Source: Candidatus Nitricoxidivorans perseverans
GTDB taxonomy: Bacteria > Pseudomonadota > Gammaproteobacteria > Burkholderiales > Rhodocyclaceae
Assembly (NCBI GenBank): GCA_030246985.1
Contig: CP107246.1
Coordinates: 1,676,282 to 1,740,281, forward strand
DNA: 64,000 nucleotides
Direction: 5' to 3'
The position numbers and the translations under genes were made by a program. Positions 1-8,706 of the stretch are shown in pieces; the first letter of the stretch is position 1, and the number at the start of each line of letters is the position of its first letter. The notes beneath the pieces were generated by a model. The model ran no database searches and was not told the origin of the DNA. It saw nothing but the letters and a program-made list of their open reading frames with translations.

Positions 1-47
1 ACCTTGATGGCCGTGGAACCGATGTCCAGCCCGGCGAAGTAGTTCAT
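1..47 (-). CDS. ATPase activator of 2-hydroxyacyl-CoA dehydratase type (partial, 5' end only)
   Basis: Only the first 15 codons are inside the window. They read MNYFAGLDIGSTAIK. The D-I-G-S-T phosphate-1 motif is the hallmark of ASKHA-fold activators (HgdC/BadF/BcrA family, and the reductase partner of double-cubane proteins). The ATG overlaps the stop of the upstream gene as ATGA, so the two are translationally coupled. By family knowledge, this dimeric [4Fe-4S] ATPase would inject low-potential electrons into the neighbouring iron-sulfur protein. The rest of the gene lies outside the window, so the cluster-binding cysteines cannot be checked. Confidence 0.85.
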   Translation of the reverse strand, partial: MNYFAGLDIGSTAIK

Positions 48-1324
48 GCCGCCTTCCGCCTGCGTGTCTTCATGGACTCGATGAAGGCCTCGATGCGGGT
101 GGACAACTGGCCCATGTCGTCCAGGCTGTAGTCGGTCTCGACGTAGAGCATGGCGACGCCCGCCTTGTTGAGGGCTTCGGCGACGCTGCGCTGTTCCATC
201 TCATAGACCTGGCATCCGGCGAAGGATTGATACACCACGCCGTCGACGGCGAAGCTCCTGGCCAGCTCCAGCAATCGCCGGATGCGATCCTCGTTGTTGG
301 TGAAGATCGGGCAGGTGCAGGGCTTGAGGTATTTGTCGGCCAGGCTGTCGACCATGTCGTTGAGCAACCATTCGTCGACGGAGGTCATGTCGTAGAGCAT
401 GCGATTGGCGGAGCAGGTCTCGTCGGCCACCACCACGCCGCCGGCCTGCTCGATCAGCAAGGGCAGCTTGAGGTTGGGGAAGATCGGCGGCGAGCCAGTG
501 AACAAGATGCGCGGCGCCTTCTTCTGCGCTGCGCAGAAGCCGTCTTTCTCCCGCCGGGCCAGTTCGGCGTTGAGTTTTTCCACCGCCTCGGTCCAGCGGT
601 CGATGTCGTCGAAGAAGTAGGCGTTGGTGACCAGGAACGCGTCCTTGCCGAGCACCAGCGAGGGCGCCTTGCGGCGGAAGTTGTGCAGGGTGCGGAACGC
701 GGCCTGGGCGCGGCCGGTCCTGGCCATGGCCGCCGTCAGGTTCTTTTTCGTCAGTTTATTGCCGGTCAGGCTGCGCAGTCGCAGCGCGAACTCCCGCACC
801 GAACGCTGCCAATAGACCCGCGACTGTTCGCTTTCCTTGGAGGGAGGCAGTTCCAGGTCGTAGACCGCATGTCCCATCGCCGCCATCATCGCGCCGGCCT
901 TCTTCTTCTGGTCGCAGGTCGTGGGGTTGACGATCAGGTCGAGCTTGCCGATCCTGGGGATCGCATTCTCCGAACTCAGCATGCCCAGCGTGGCCTTGAC
1001 CAGCGAGCAGGACTTGGCCGGCATGAAGTCGGCGCCGATCTGGTCGTAATGATAGGAACCGTTGCACAAGCGCACGGGCGTCGCGCCCATGGCGTAGATC
1101 AATTCCTCCGGGGCGTGGATGCAGGTGGTGCCCACCCGCACGCCTGTCCGCTCCATGGGTTCCCCCTGGCACCAGGCGCGGCGGAAGAGGTCGTAGAAAT
1201 AGGCCATCGCCGCCGGGTTGTCGTCGAAGTCGTCGACGATGCGGTCGAGCATGGTCTCCGCCTCCCGCGCCTGTCGGGTGCGGTTGTAGGGAAGCGCGAC
1301 GGGTTTAGCGTTTTGGCTGTTCAA
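44..1324 (-). CDS. Double-cubane cluster / 2-hydroxyacyl-CoA dehydratase (HgdB/BcrC)-family protein
   Basis: 426 aa, cytoplasmic. It has the family's cysteine pattern: LCNG near residue 87, KSCSL near 105, TTCDQKKK near 137, DETCSANR near 304, PCTCP near 337 and AGCQ further on. The C-terminal E-T-D-Y-S motif is typical of this fold. Family members either dehydrate 2-hydroxyacyl-CoAs or, as the double-cubane [8Fe-9S] type, reduce small molecules with electrons from an ASKHA ATPase. Here a single subunit pairs with its activator, with no second dehydratase subunit and no CoA-transferase nearby, so I favour the double-cubane type. The 20-nt overlap with the polyferredoxin gene upstream suggests that protein supplies electrons. 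The substrate is unknown. Confidence 0.8.
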   Translation of the reverse strand: MNSQNAKPVALPYNRTRQAREAETMLDRIVDDFDDNPAAMAYFYDLFRRAWCQGEPMERTGVRVGTTCIHAPEELIYAMGATPVRLCNGSYHYDQIGADFMPAKSCSLVKATLGMLSSENAIPRIGKLDLIVNPTTCDQKKKAGAMMAAMGHAVYDLELPPSKESEQSRVYWQRSVREFALRLRSLTGNKLTKKNLTAAMARTGRAQAAFRTLHNFRRKAPSLVLGKDAFLVTNAYFFDDIDRWTEAVEKLNAELARREKDGFCAAQKKAPRILFTGSPPIFPNLKLPLLIEQAGGVVVADETCSANRMLYDMTSVDEWLLNDMVDSLADKYLKPCTCPIFTNNEDRIRRLLELARSFAVDGVVYQSFAGCQVYEMEQRSVAEALNKAGVAMLYVETDYSLDDMGQLSTRIEAFIESMKTRRRKAA

Positions 1325-2291
1325 GGCCGATTCCCTTCTGGTTGCGCTTGATGAAACCGGCCTCGGTGGATTCGAAGAACGTGACGCCGGCGTAATTGGC
1401 CTTCAGGGCGCCCGGCTCCGGGCAGGCGGCGACGCACTTGAGGCACAGCGTGCAGTCGTCCATCATGATGCGCGGGTTCTTCACCTCGTCGGCGATCTCG
1501 CGGATATCCATGTCGCAGACGTTGTAGCAGTCGCCGCAGCGCGTGCATTTGTCGCCGTCCTTCTTCAGGGTCAGCAGCGCCGGCTTTGAGATCAGATACA
1601 GGAAGGCGCTCATCGGGCAGAAGAAGCAGAAGAAGCGCTTCTTGACGAAGCCGCCGACGAAGAACAGGCCGACGACGACGACGCCCAGCGAGGTCAGCAC
1701 CATCTTGGGCGAGGTGGAGAAGTCGACGGTCCAGTGCGTGAAGTTGAGGTCGAACGCCGGAACGATCATGCGCGCCGGGCAGATCATGCAGAAGGGCAGG
1801 CCCATGTCCTTCGAGAACCAGCCCGCGCCGATGCCCAGCGGGATCAGGAACATCAGCGCCAGCAGGACGTACTTGATCTGCGCGAGGACGCGAAACTGGC
1901 CGAGCGTGTAGCGCCCGTAGCGCACCCCCAGCCGGCGGCGCAGCGCGGTCATCCAGTCCTGGATCGTACCCATCGGGCAGATGAGGCCGCACCAGAGCTT
2001 GTTGATGGCGACGAACCAGGCCGCGAAGGTGAGGAAGCCGGTCAGGATCGCCAGGGCGGCGACGGAAAACAGCTTCTGCCAGGGCCACGCCATCTGATGC
2101 TGGAGGATGCTCAGGTAGCAGGCGCCGCCCCGCGCCTCGGTGTTGTAGATGCAGGAGAAGGTCGGCAGGCTCTTGCCCAGTTCGATCCCGACGTAGCCGC
2201 CGTAGACCAGCAGCAGGAAGGCGGCGATCTGGAACTGGGAGCGGAAGCGGTTCCAGTCGATGAGGTCGAAGCGCCCCTTAAGGCTTCTCAT
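1305..2291 (-). CDS. NapH/NosR-like membrane polyferredoxin
   Basis: 328 aa inner-membrane iron-sulfur protein. About five hydrophobic segments are visible (residues near 20-37, 75-95, 140-158, 200-220 and around the first cysteine motifs). CxxxCP-type motifs (CGLICPMG, CMICPAR, CFFCPMS) are followed by two classical ferredoxin motifs, CTRCGDCYNVC and CTLCLKCVAAC, near residues 250-300. Proteins of this build pass quinol or ferredoxin electrons at the membrane (NapH, NosR C-terminus, MauN). The gene overlaps both neighbours, placing it in one operon with the double-cubane protein, for which it is the obvious electron donor candidate (inference). Confidence 0.85.
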   Translation of the reverse strand: MRSLKGRFDLIDWNRFRSQFQIAAFLLLVYGGYVGIELGKSLPTFSCIYNTEARGGACYLSILQHQMAWPWQKLFSVAALAILTGFLTFAAWFVAINKLWCGLICPMGTIQDWMTALRRRLGVRYGRYTLGQFRVLAQIKYVLLALMFLIPLGIGAGWFSKDMGLPFCMICPARMIVPAFDLNFTHWTVDFSTSPKMVLTSLGVVVVGLFFVGGFVKKRFFCFFCPMSAFLYLISKPALLTLKKDGDKCTRCGDCYNVCDMDIREIADEVKNPRIMMDDCTLCLKCVAACPEPGALKANYAGVTFFESTEAGFIKRNQKGIGLEQPKR

Positions 2292-3303
2292 CGAAACGCA
2301 CCTCCAGGAAGGGCTTCACGCGACGCCTGCGGTAGAGATAGACCCCCAGTCCGCCGAAGGCGAAGACAAAGACGGCGATGCCCAGCCCCCAGGCATAGGA
2401 CTTGTAGTCGTGGGACGACGGCTGGTATTTGCCGGAGAGCGTCGCCTGGTAGGCCACCTTCGAATACGGCTGTCCCTGATGAACGCCCGCCTCGGCCGCC
2501 CCGGCTTCCGCGACGACCACGAAGGTCTCCTTGGTGCGCCGCCTGAAATCGCTCCAGTCGGGGAAGTAGTCGCGGATCATCGTGAACTCGACGCGCCCGT
2601 TCTCGTCGGCGACCGCCTTCTTCTGCCAGCCCCGCTGCGTCAGCATGGTAACCGGCGCGCCCGCCATGGGCCTGCCGAGCCGATTGACCGTGAAGACAAC
2701 CTTGTCGCCGGAGGCGATGCGCGTGTAGAGCTTCTCCTTCGGATGATGCTCGCGCACGATCTCCAGGGGCAGCGTCGGATCGCCGATGGCCTTCGTCTGC
2801 GCCGGATCGATATCGTGGTCCTTCGCGCAGCAACTGCCCTTGAGCAGTTCGGCCTTGGCGAGTTGCACGCGCAGCACGCCATCCTTGACGGACTCGCGCG
2901 ACACATGGGCGTTGTAGAAACCCATTTCCTCGAATTCGAATTCGGCGCGCGCCAGCCCGTTCATCGGCGTCTGGAAAACCTGCGAGCGGTTGCCCTTGGC
3001 ATCGATCAGATCGATGTCGGAGGGAAGGTCGGCGGCGCCGACATAGCCCGCCCCGGCGGGATCGTCCCCCTGCCGAAGCCAGAGGCGTTTGCTGCCGCCG
3101 TGCAGGTTGTCACCCGCCTCGCCGCCGATAACCGCGTCCATGTTGTCCTGATGCTTGCCGGCGTGCTCGTGACCGCCCTGCGCCGCCGCCTTGGCGCGCT
3201 TCGGCGCGACGTCGGAGAGCCAGAGAATGTCCGAGAAACCGGTTGCCAGCGACGACGTGGCCAGGCATGTCAGCAAGGCGATCGAAACGATGTTTCTTAG
3301 CAT
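2278..3303 (-). CDS. Membrane-anchored periplasmic DUF4198-like protein
   Basis: 341 aa. A signal peptide (MLRNIVSIALLTCLATSSLA) precedes a His-containing linker (HEHAGKH). The central Ig-like body has the features of DUF4198/NikM-type proteins that accompany metal or TonB-receptor genes. It contains a CCAKDHD motif near residue 158, a possible metal site. One C-terminal transmembrane helix (about residues 300-322) and a basic tail follow. GGGAGATTG upstream of the ATG is a good ribosome site. The gene overlaps the polyferredoxin by 14 nt. The role is uncertain: a periplasmic metal-binding or receptor-associated protein is the reasonable guess. Confidence 0.65.
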   Translation of the reverse strand: MLRNIVSIALLTCLATSSLATGFSDILWLSDVAPKRAKAAAQGGHEHAGKHQDNMDAVIGGEAGDNLHGGSKRLWLRQGDDPAGAGYVGAADLPSDIDLIDAKGNRSQVFQTPMNGLARAEFEFEEMGFYNAHVSRESVKDGVLRVQLAKAELLKGSCCAKDHDIDPAQTKAIGDPTLPLEIVREHHPKEKLYTRIASGDKVVFTVNRLGRPMAGAPVTMLTQRGWQKKAVADENGRVEFTMIRDYFPDWSDFRRRTKETFVVVAEAGAAEAGVHQGQPYSKVAYQATLSGKYQPSSHDYKSYAWGLGIAVFVFAFGGLGVYLYRRRRVKPFLEVRFDEKP

Positions 3304-3353
3304 GGCAATCTCCCATGGAGAAGTTGTCGAAAACGCATGCCCAGGAGACGGTC

Positions 3354-5531
3354 TCAGTACTTGTATCCGAGGCCGAGAAAGATGGAGCGACCGTCCGCGA
3401 TGGAGTTTCCGGTGAAGTATTTCTCGTCGAGCATGTTCTTGACGGAAAGGGAGGCGGTCAGGGTCTTGTCGATCCGGTAGGACACCTTGGCATTGACGAC
3501 GAAATAGGGATCGTAGGAGCCGGGGACGTCATTGACCACATCCGTGTTGGTGTCGTTGCCGTACATCTTGCCGACGTAAGAACCGACGACAGAACCGGAC
3601 CATGGCCCCAGCCTGCCCTCGATGCCGATGTTGGCCATCTTTTTCGCCTGCAATGGAATCTGCCTGCCGACGGAGGCCGGCACGATGGCGTTTTCGGTGA
3701 TCGTCGTTTCGACAAGGGTGCCATTGACGAAGGCCGTCAGTTCGCCGGTCAGTTTCTGGCGCGCCTCAAGATCGACGCCGCTCGTTTCGGCCGTGCCGGC
3801 ATTGAACTTGCGGTTGTTGCCGGGAGTCACCAAAGTCGAATAGATCAGGTCGGTGATGTCGCTGCGATAGTAGGTCGCACGCAGCAGCGTGCCGGTCTTG
3901 AGTTCCTGCTCGACGCCGATTTCCGCCGTGGTGGTCTTCTCAGGCTTCAGGTCCGGATTCGACCAGTAGATCGTGGACGTTCCATAAGTGGAGTACATGT
4001 CCGAAAGGTTGGGCGCCCTGAATGCCTTGCCGATGGCCCCCTTGATGATCGTGCCGCCGCCCAGTTTGTAGACCAGCGAGGCCTTGGGGCTGAGCGCCGT
4101 GCTCGACCGGCTGGCATAGTCGGTAAGCGTACTGTTGATGTAAATGCTGCCGTCCGTGCTCCAGCGGTCGTAGCGCGCGCCGACATAGGCCGTCAACCTG
4201 TCGGACACGGCGATCTCGTCCTGGATGTAGGCGGCCATGGACTCGGTATTGCCGTCGGCCCAGTCGCCCACCGCGCCCGTCACGCTTTCCTGGCGCCAGT
4301 TCGACAGCGCATAGACCTTCTTGCGCAGATCCGACTTGTTGAAGGATGCGCCGGCCACCAGGTATTGGCTGCCGCCGACGGGAAGGCTGACTTGCATGTC
4401 GCCGCTGATCGCCTTGGCCGGGATGTCGCTCAGTTTCCCGGTGCCGCTGGTATTGGTCGCGTGCGAATCGATCGATGTGTACCAATACTGGTTGTCCTGA
4501 TAGTTCAGGTTGGCCTTGAGCTTCACATCCTCGGCGAAACGAGTTTCATACGTGGCTCCATAGCGGATCACGTCCTCGCCGTTGGTGGTCTTCAGGAAAT
4601 CGGTCGCCTTGATGGTTGCCGTCCCGCCGTCGATATTGGCAGTCCCTGAACTAAATGGCGCACCGCCGGCAGTCAGATAATTGTTGCCTTGACCATCTTT
4701 CGTCCGATGAGTGAGGTAGGAAGCCTCCAGGATGAGTTTGGATGCATGGGACGGCTTCAGGTAAAGCTTTGCGCCATAGTTGTCCTGTTCCCAAGCCTCT
4801 GTTCCTTTGTCGCCGATGATGTATGTGGTGGCGCCGGTATTGGTGGCGGTTCTCTGCCATCCCGTAACCACGGTACCGCCGGCTCCGCCTTTCGTTTTGG
4901 TGACGTATTCATTGGCGTAACCGTCGCTTTCCTTGCGGCCGTAGGAGAGGCTGATGCCGAGAGTGTCCGAAAGCTTGTCCCGGTAGCCCGCGCCGAAGCT
5001 CGTGAAATTGTGGCTTCCGATCTCGCCCTTGACGGAAATCTCGCGTTTTTCAGGGACCTTCGTGATGACGTTGACCACGCCCGACATGCCGGCTCCGCCA
5101 TAGAGGGAAGAAAACGGGCCGGGGACCACCTCGATCTGCTGGATGTCGTCGATCGGCACGATCGACATATTGACGCCGCCGCTGAATGCGTTGTTGATGG
5201 GCACGCCATCGACCAGAACGCCCGTCCGGTAATAGCCGGGAATCCCACGCAAGGTGACCTGGTTCATGTAGTTGCTGGGCTGTTCCCCGCCGAGGCCCCG
5301 GATGAAAATGCCCGGCGCCCCAGCCAAGGCTTCCTCAAGCCTCTGGGCATTCTTGTTCTCTATTTCCCTCGCCGTCACGACCGTAACCGTCGCGGGCGCT
5401 TCGGATACCACCTTCGCCGACTTGGTGGCCGTAACAACCATTTCCTTAAAACTGGCTTCCTCGGCCACTGCGGCGGGCGGTGATGCCAGTCCTGCCACAA
5501 ACAAGGCGGCAGCGGTTGCGGCTTTATTCAC
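3354..5531 (-). CDS. TonB-dependent outer-membrane receptor (BtuB/CirA-like)
   Basis: 725 aa from a GTG start. Signal peptide MNKAATAAALFVAGLASPPA, TonB box EMVVTATK, plug domain (LEEALAGAPGIFIRGLGG, VLVDGVPINN, IEVVPGPFSSLYGG) and a C-terminal barrel ending in aromatic GYKY. An open frame continues upstream to an ATG at 5678, but the GTG at 5531 has an AGGAG 7 nt ahead (5539-5543), gives a clean signal peptide, and puts the upstream operator at the same distance as in the next receptor. It imports an unknown metal complex or cofactor across the outer membrane with TonB energy. Expression probably responds to the TTGYCGC operator region at 5600-5669. Confidence 0.85.
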   Translation of the reverse strand: MNKAATAAALFVAGLASPPAAVAEEASFKEMVVTATKSAKVVSEAPATVTVVTAREIENKNAQRLEEALAGAPGIFIRGLGGEQPSNYMNQVTLRGIPGYYRTGVLVDGVPINNAFSGGVNMSIVPIDDIQQIEVVPGPFSSLYGGAGMSGVVNVITKVPEKREISVKGEIGSHNFTSFGAGYRDKLSDTLGISLSYGRKESDGYANEYVTKTKGGAGGTVVTGWQRTATNTGATTYIIGDKGTEAWEQDNYGAKLYLKPSHASKLILEASYLTHRTKDGQGNNYLTAGGAPFSSGTANIDGGTATIKATDFLKTTNGEDVIRYGATYETRFAEDVKLKANLNYQDNQYWYTSIDSHATNTSGTGKLSDIPAKAISGDMQVSLPVGGSQYLVAGASFNKSDLRKKVYALSNWRQESVTGAVGDWADGNTESMAAYIQDEIAVSDRLTAYVGARYDRWSTDGSIYINSTLTDYASRSSTALSPKASLVYKLGGGTIIKGAIGKAFRAPNLSDMYSTYGTSTIYWSNPDLKPEKTTTAEIGVEQELKTGTLLRATYYRSDITDLIYSTLVTPGNNRKFNAGTAETSGVDLEARQKLTGELTAFVNGTLVETTITENAIVPASVGRQIPLQAKKMANIGIEGRLGPWSGSVVGSYVGKMYGNDTNTDVVNDVPGSYDPYFVVNAKVSYRIDKTLTASLSVKNMLDEKYFTGNSIADGRSIFLGLGYKY

Positions 5532-5599
5532 TATGGGGCTCCTCGGCATTGCAATCGGCGGTAATTCCATGTCCGACACGAATAGGCGACGCATTCTGC

Positions 5600-5669
5600 A
5601 ATAGCTCAATCTGCTGGTTCCGCGACAAAACGCCCCATGCGGCAACGAGTCACGCGGCAAATTGCCGCG
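5600..5669 (-). promoter_or_regulatory. Promoter and TTGYCGC operator array of the receptor at 3354
   Basis: On the minus strand a perfect 17-bp dyad, CGCGGCAATTTGCCGCG (5653-5669), is followed by two more TTGYCGC half sites. The last half site overlaps a plausible -35 (TTGTCG, 5623-5628), 17 bp from a -10-like GCTATT (5600-5605). The same arrangement recurs upstream of the next receptor. Binding by a repressor or activator is inferred. Confidence 0.6.
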
Positions 5670-5728
5670 GGTCGCCACGATTTCCTCGTTGTTTGATTCA
5701 AGTCAAAGCGACGATGGGGCAATCTATA

Positions 5729-7786
5729 TCAAAAGTCATACCGATAGTTGGCGCGCACGCTCCTTCCGGACATGTTGTAGCCGAACTTCTCGGTGTAGTA
5801 GCGGTCCGCAAGGTTCTCGATCGAAAGCGCCACGGACTGGGCCTTGTCGATGCGATAACGGACATTCAGGTCGGCCACGGTGAAGCCGCTTTGCACTACC
5901 TGCCTCCCCGCGTTATTGACCCAGTCCTGGTCCTTGAAAGGCCCCCTGTAGCGCAGGCTGAATCGCCCGGTCCATGGCCCATGATCGGCGTCGATCGCGA
6001 ACTTCAACGCCAGCCGTGGAACATTGTTCTCATCCACTTGCTGGCCGTTCGACATGTACCAGTTGTGGAAATACCTCGTGCCCCCCAATGACAATTGATA
6101 ATTCCTGGCGAACGCCCAGCGACCCTGAAATTCGAGTCCCTGAATGCTTCCCTCGTCCGAGTTCGCATACGTCGTGGTCGTGCCGCCCGTGCCGTTTGTC
6201 GTCCTGACCGCCACAATCTTGTCGATGACCTTGGTATCGAAAATCGTCAGGTCGATGTTCAATCCGGCGGCGACACTCCACTCCACGCCAAAATCCCTTG
6301 ATAGCGAGGATTCCGGCTTGATGCCCGGGTTGCCGATGGTGTAATCGTGCTTGCCTCCACCCTTGTCGGTATCGTGGTTGCCCGTTGATTGCAATGCGGA
6401 GGGCGCCATGAAAGCCTTGCCGATCGTTCCGTGCAAATTCCAACCCTTGGCGATCTGGTGCTTGAAGCCCGCACTGGGGTTGGTCGCGATAAAGTCGGTT
6501 TTTGAGGGCGTAAATCCGACTCTCAACGGCGTATCCAGCGATTCCACCGTGATGAAGTCGCGCCTCACGCCTATGTAAGCCGTGCTGTCTCCCTTATTGA
6601 AGGTCCAGCTGTTCTCGGCAAATATCCCCTTCGAAGTCCGCTGGTTGTTCGCGGTGCCCGGCGCTTTTTCAGGCACCCCGGCCACGCCAAGGTTGAAGCT
6701 GCGCGTGACGGATTTCGCCCTGTTCGTATCGATGCCGACAAGCAACATATTGTCTTGAGTCCATGCCCAGGCGTCCTGAAATTGCCAACCGGAAAACGTC
6801 AGCTTTTCCATGAAGCTGACCGCGGGCAATTGGGGCCTTTCCGATGCGGTCGTCGACGTGATTTTTTTCGTTTCGTACTTCTGCTCGCCGGAGAAGGCCG
6901 TGGCGCTCATGGAATGGTTTCCCACGCGCCCCGTCAGCCGAAGATCGCCATCGGTGTTGTCCATCTGCTTCTCTGCCTGGGCATCCGTGCCATAGGCCAC
7001 ATCGCCGGGCGAGCCCACGTCCCGCCCGTTCCAGACCTTGTATTTCCCGACGACTCGCCAATCCCTGTTGAAATCGAGCCCCCCGCGAATCGAGTGGTTC
7101 TCCATTTCGTATTTCGTGTAGGGACGAACCTGGCCGCTCCAGAGCTGGCCGTCGGCATGCCCCAGCTTGTAATCGCCCGCCTTTTTCCATGAGCCGGCGT
7201 AATCGAAGTCCGTGGCTGGATTGATGCTGCCGCCTGCCCTGAATTTGATCTCCTTGGTATCGAACTGCCCATAGGACAGATTTGCCTGTCCGCGAACGGC
7301 GCCCTTGCTCTGGCGGGAAATCATGCTGACGACCCCGCCCATCGCGCCTGAACCATAAAGAGCGGAACCAGGCCCCTTCATCACCTCGACCTGTTCAAGC
7401 GAATCGGGATTGATGAGCGCCAGGTTGTCCCCCGATATGGGCCTGCCATCGATGAGCGTGACGGTATGCCTGTTGATGCCGTTGTATTCCGGCCTGAATC
7501 CCCGAATGCCGATGCCGGAAAGCGCGCCGGGATATTGAACAACGTCGATACTCGCGTTCTTCTTCAGCAGGTCCGTCAAGTCATTCTGGATGGTCTTGTC
7601 GATATCCTTGCCGCTGATTACCTCGACTCGCTGCGGCACGTCGTCAAGCCTGGTCTCGACGCGTCTTGCCGTGCTGACCACCGTGCTCAACGTGGTCTCG
7701 TCACCGGTTGCCTGTGCCTGTTGGGCATGGGGGAAAACGGTTGCGGCCGCCATGAACAAGGCGCATTGCTGATATTTCATGTTCAT
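5729..7786 (-). CDS. TonB-dependent outer-membrane receptor
   Basis: 685 aa. Signal peptide (MNMKYQQCALFMAAATVFPHAQQAQA), TonB-box-like TLSTVVSTARR, plug (DLLKKNASIDVVQYPG, IGIRGFRPEY, VTLIDGRPISGD, VEVMKGPGSALYGSGAMGG) and a 22-strand-type barrel ending in NYRYDF. It resembles FepA/HemR-like receptors, but nothing in the sequence fixes the ligand. Its stop lies about 200 nt before the start of the next receptor gene. It has its own promoter with the same operator layout as that gene, so the two are probably co-regulated copies rather than a single transcript. It is divergent in sequence from the 3354 receptor and so not a recent duplicate. Confidence 0.85.
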   Translation of the reverse strand: MNMKYQQCALFMAAATVFPHAQQAQATGDETTLSTVVSTARRVETRLDDVPQRVEVISGKDIDKTIQNDLTDLLKKNASIDVVQYPGALSGIGIRGFRPEYNGINRHTVTLIDGRPISGDNLALINPDSLEQVEVMKGPGSALYGSGAMGGVVSMISRQSKGAVRGQANLSYGQFDTKEIKFRAGGSINPATDFDYAGSWKKAGDYKLGHADGQLWSGQVRPYTKYEMENHSIRGGLDFNRDWRVVGKYKVWNGRDVGSPGDVAYGTDAQAEKQMDNTDGDLRLTGRVGNHSMSATAFSGEQKYETKKITSTTASERPQLPAVSFMEKLTFSGWQFQDAWAWTQDNMLLVGIDTNRAKSVTRSFNLGVAGVPEKAPGTANNQRTSKGIFAENSWTFNKGDSTAYIGVRRDFITVESLDTPLRVGFTPSKTDFIATNPSAGFKHQIAKGWNLHGTIGKAFMAPSALQSTGNHDTDKGGGKHDYTIGNPGIKPESSLSRDFGVEWSVAAGLNIDLTIFDTKVIDKIVAVRTTNGTGGTTTTYANSDEGSIQGLEFQGRWAFARNYQLSLGGTRYFHNWYMSNGQQVDENNVPRLALKFAIDADHGPWTGRFSLRYRGPFKDQDWVNNAGRQVVQSGFTVADLNVRYRIDKAQSVALSIENLADRYYTEKFGYNMSGRSVRANYRYDF

Positions 7787-7854
7787 TCCTCGGAGAGTTT
7801 CTGGCTGTGGATGCCTGGCGATGGGGCATCAGGTAAGAAGCCGCCGCATTCTGC

Positions 7855-7923
7855 AATGGCCCGACTCCCCGATTCCGCGGCAAATCGCCACATGTGGCAA
7901 CGGACCGCGCGGCAAGTTGCCGC
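7855..7923 (-). promoter_or_regulatory. Promoter and TTGYCGC operator array of the receptor at 5729
   Basis: A perfect dyad, CGCGGCAACTTGCCGCG on the minus strand (7907-7923), is followed by TTGCCAC and TTGCCGC half sites. The last is also a -35-like TTGCCG (7877-7882), 16 bp from GCCATT (7855-7860). The stretch ATTGCAGAATGCG just downstream is identical to that in the other receptor's leader. The dyad begins 121 nt before the ATG, against 122 nt for the other receptor. Confidence 0.6.
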
Positions 7924-7977
7924 GGCCGGTTACGGAGTGCGGTGCCGTTTGATTCGCATCAAGGCGGGAACGGGTTT

Positions 7978-8002
7978 GCCGGCGCCGCCACGCGGCGCCG
8001 GC
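7978..8002. terminator. Strong hairpin after the SafE-like gene
   Basis: A perfect 11-bp GC stem (GCCGGCGCCGC / GCGGCGCCGGC) with a CAC loop sits directly after the stop of the minus-strand gene at 8007. The T run (8003-8007) is on the plus-strand side, so for the minus-strand gene it is a stem without a following U tract. It may act as a transcript end-stabiliser or a weak terminator. Confidence 0.45.
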
Positions 8003-8006
8003 TTTT

Positions 8007-8702
8007 TCAGGCGACCAGCTTGACCATCACCAGAAAGTAGCGCAGGCCCTGCCAGAGCGTCGACAGGCCCAGCGCGATGACGAAGAGCGCCGCGCCCCTG
8101 AGCAGCCAGCCGCGCAGGGAGGGGCCGAGCTTCCCGAACAGGAAGGAGGCCGAGAGCATCGCCGGCAGCGTGCCCGCGCCGAAGGCGAGCATCAGCAGCA
8201 TGCCCTCGGGCACTGATGCCGCCGTGGTCGCCTTGACCGCCATCGCCATGGTCATCGAGCAGGGCATCAGGCCGTTGATGGCGCCGCCGACGGCCGCGCC
8301 GACCACCGGCCCCTTTTGCGCGGCGGCGACGAACTGCCGGCGCAGCCAGGCGATGGGCGCGAAGCCGACGGTGTTCCGGATAGGGCTGACGCCGAGGAGG
8401 TCGAAGCCGAGCAGGATGACGACGAGACCGGCGATGATCTGCAGGACGCCCTGCGCCAGGCCGATCCTGCCGGTCGCCACCAGCACCGCGCCCGCCAGCG
8501 CGGCGACGAGACCGATGAGCGCGTAGATCGTTAGTCGCGCCCCGTGGTAGGAAAGATAGGGCCACGGGCCGCGCGCGTTCAGCTTCATGAAGAAGCCGGA
8601 CACCAGGCCGCCGCACATGCCCAGGCAGTGCCCGCTGCCGAGCAGCCCGGTCATGAACGCCAGCGCGTAGGAAAATTCGGCGACGTGATGCGAGTGTTCC
8701 AA
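8007..8702 (-). CDS. TauE/SafE (UreH-like) family inner-membrane protein
   Basis: 231 aa with about six transmembrane helices. The family motifs GSGHCLGMCGG (near residue 22) and NGLMPCS (near 147) are present, a DsbD-transmembrane-like repeat with paired cysteines and prolines. An N-terminal MEHSHH could bind metal. Such proteins often sit next to cbb3-oxidase or copper genes, and some are proposed metal or sulfite exporters. Only 4 nt separate it from the FecR stop, so it is the third gene of a sigma-FecR-SafE operon. That placement suggests a metal-related job, inferred only. Confidence 0.7.
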   Translation of the reverse strand: MEHSHHVAEFSYALAFMTGLLGSGHCLGMCGGLVSGFFMKLNARGPWPYLSYHGARLTIYALIGLVAALAGAVLVATGRIGLAQGVLQIIAGLVVILLGFDLLGVSPIRNTVGFAPIAWLRRQFVAAAQKGPVVGAAVGGAINGLMPCSMTMAMAVKATTAASVPEGMLLMLAFGAGTLPAMLSASFLFGKLGPSLRGWLLRGAALFVIALGLSTLWQGLRYFLVMVKLVA

Positions 8703-8706
8703 GGTC

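Noticed and set aside
8003-8007. T run after the hairpin at 7978-8002 as a plus-strand terminator
   Set aside because: No plus-strand gene ends there. The only adjacent gene is on the minus strand, where the run is on the wrong side of the stem.
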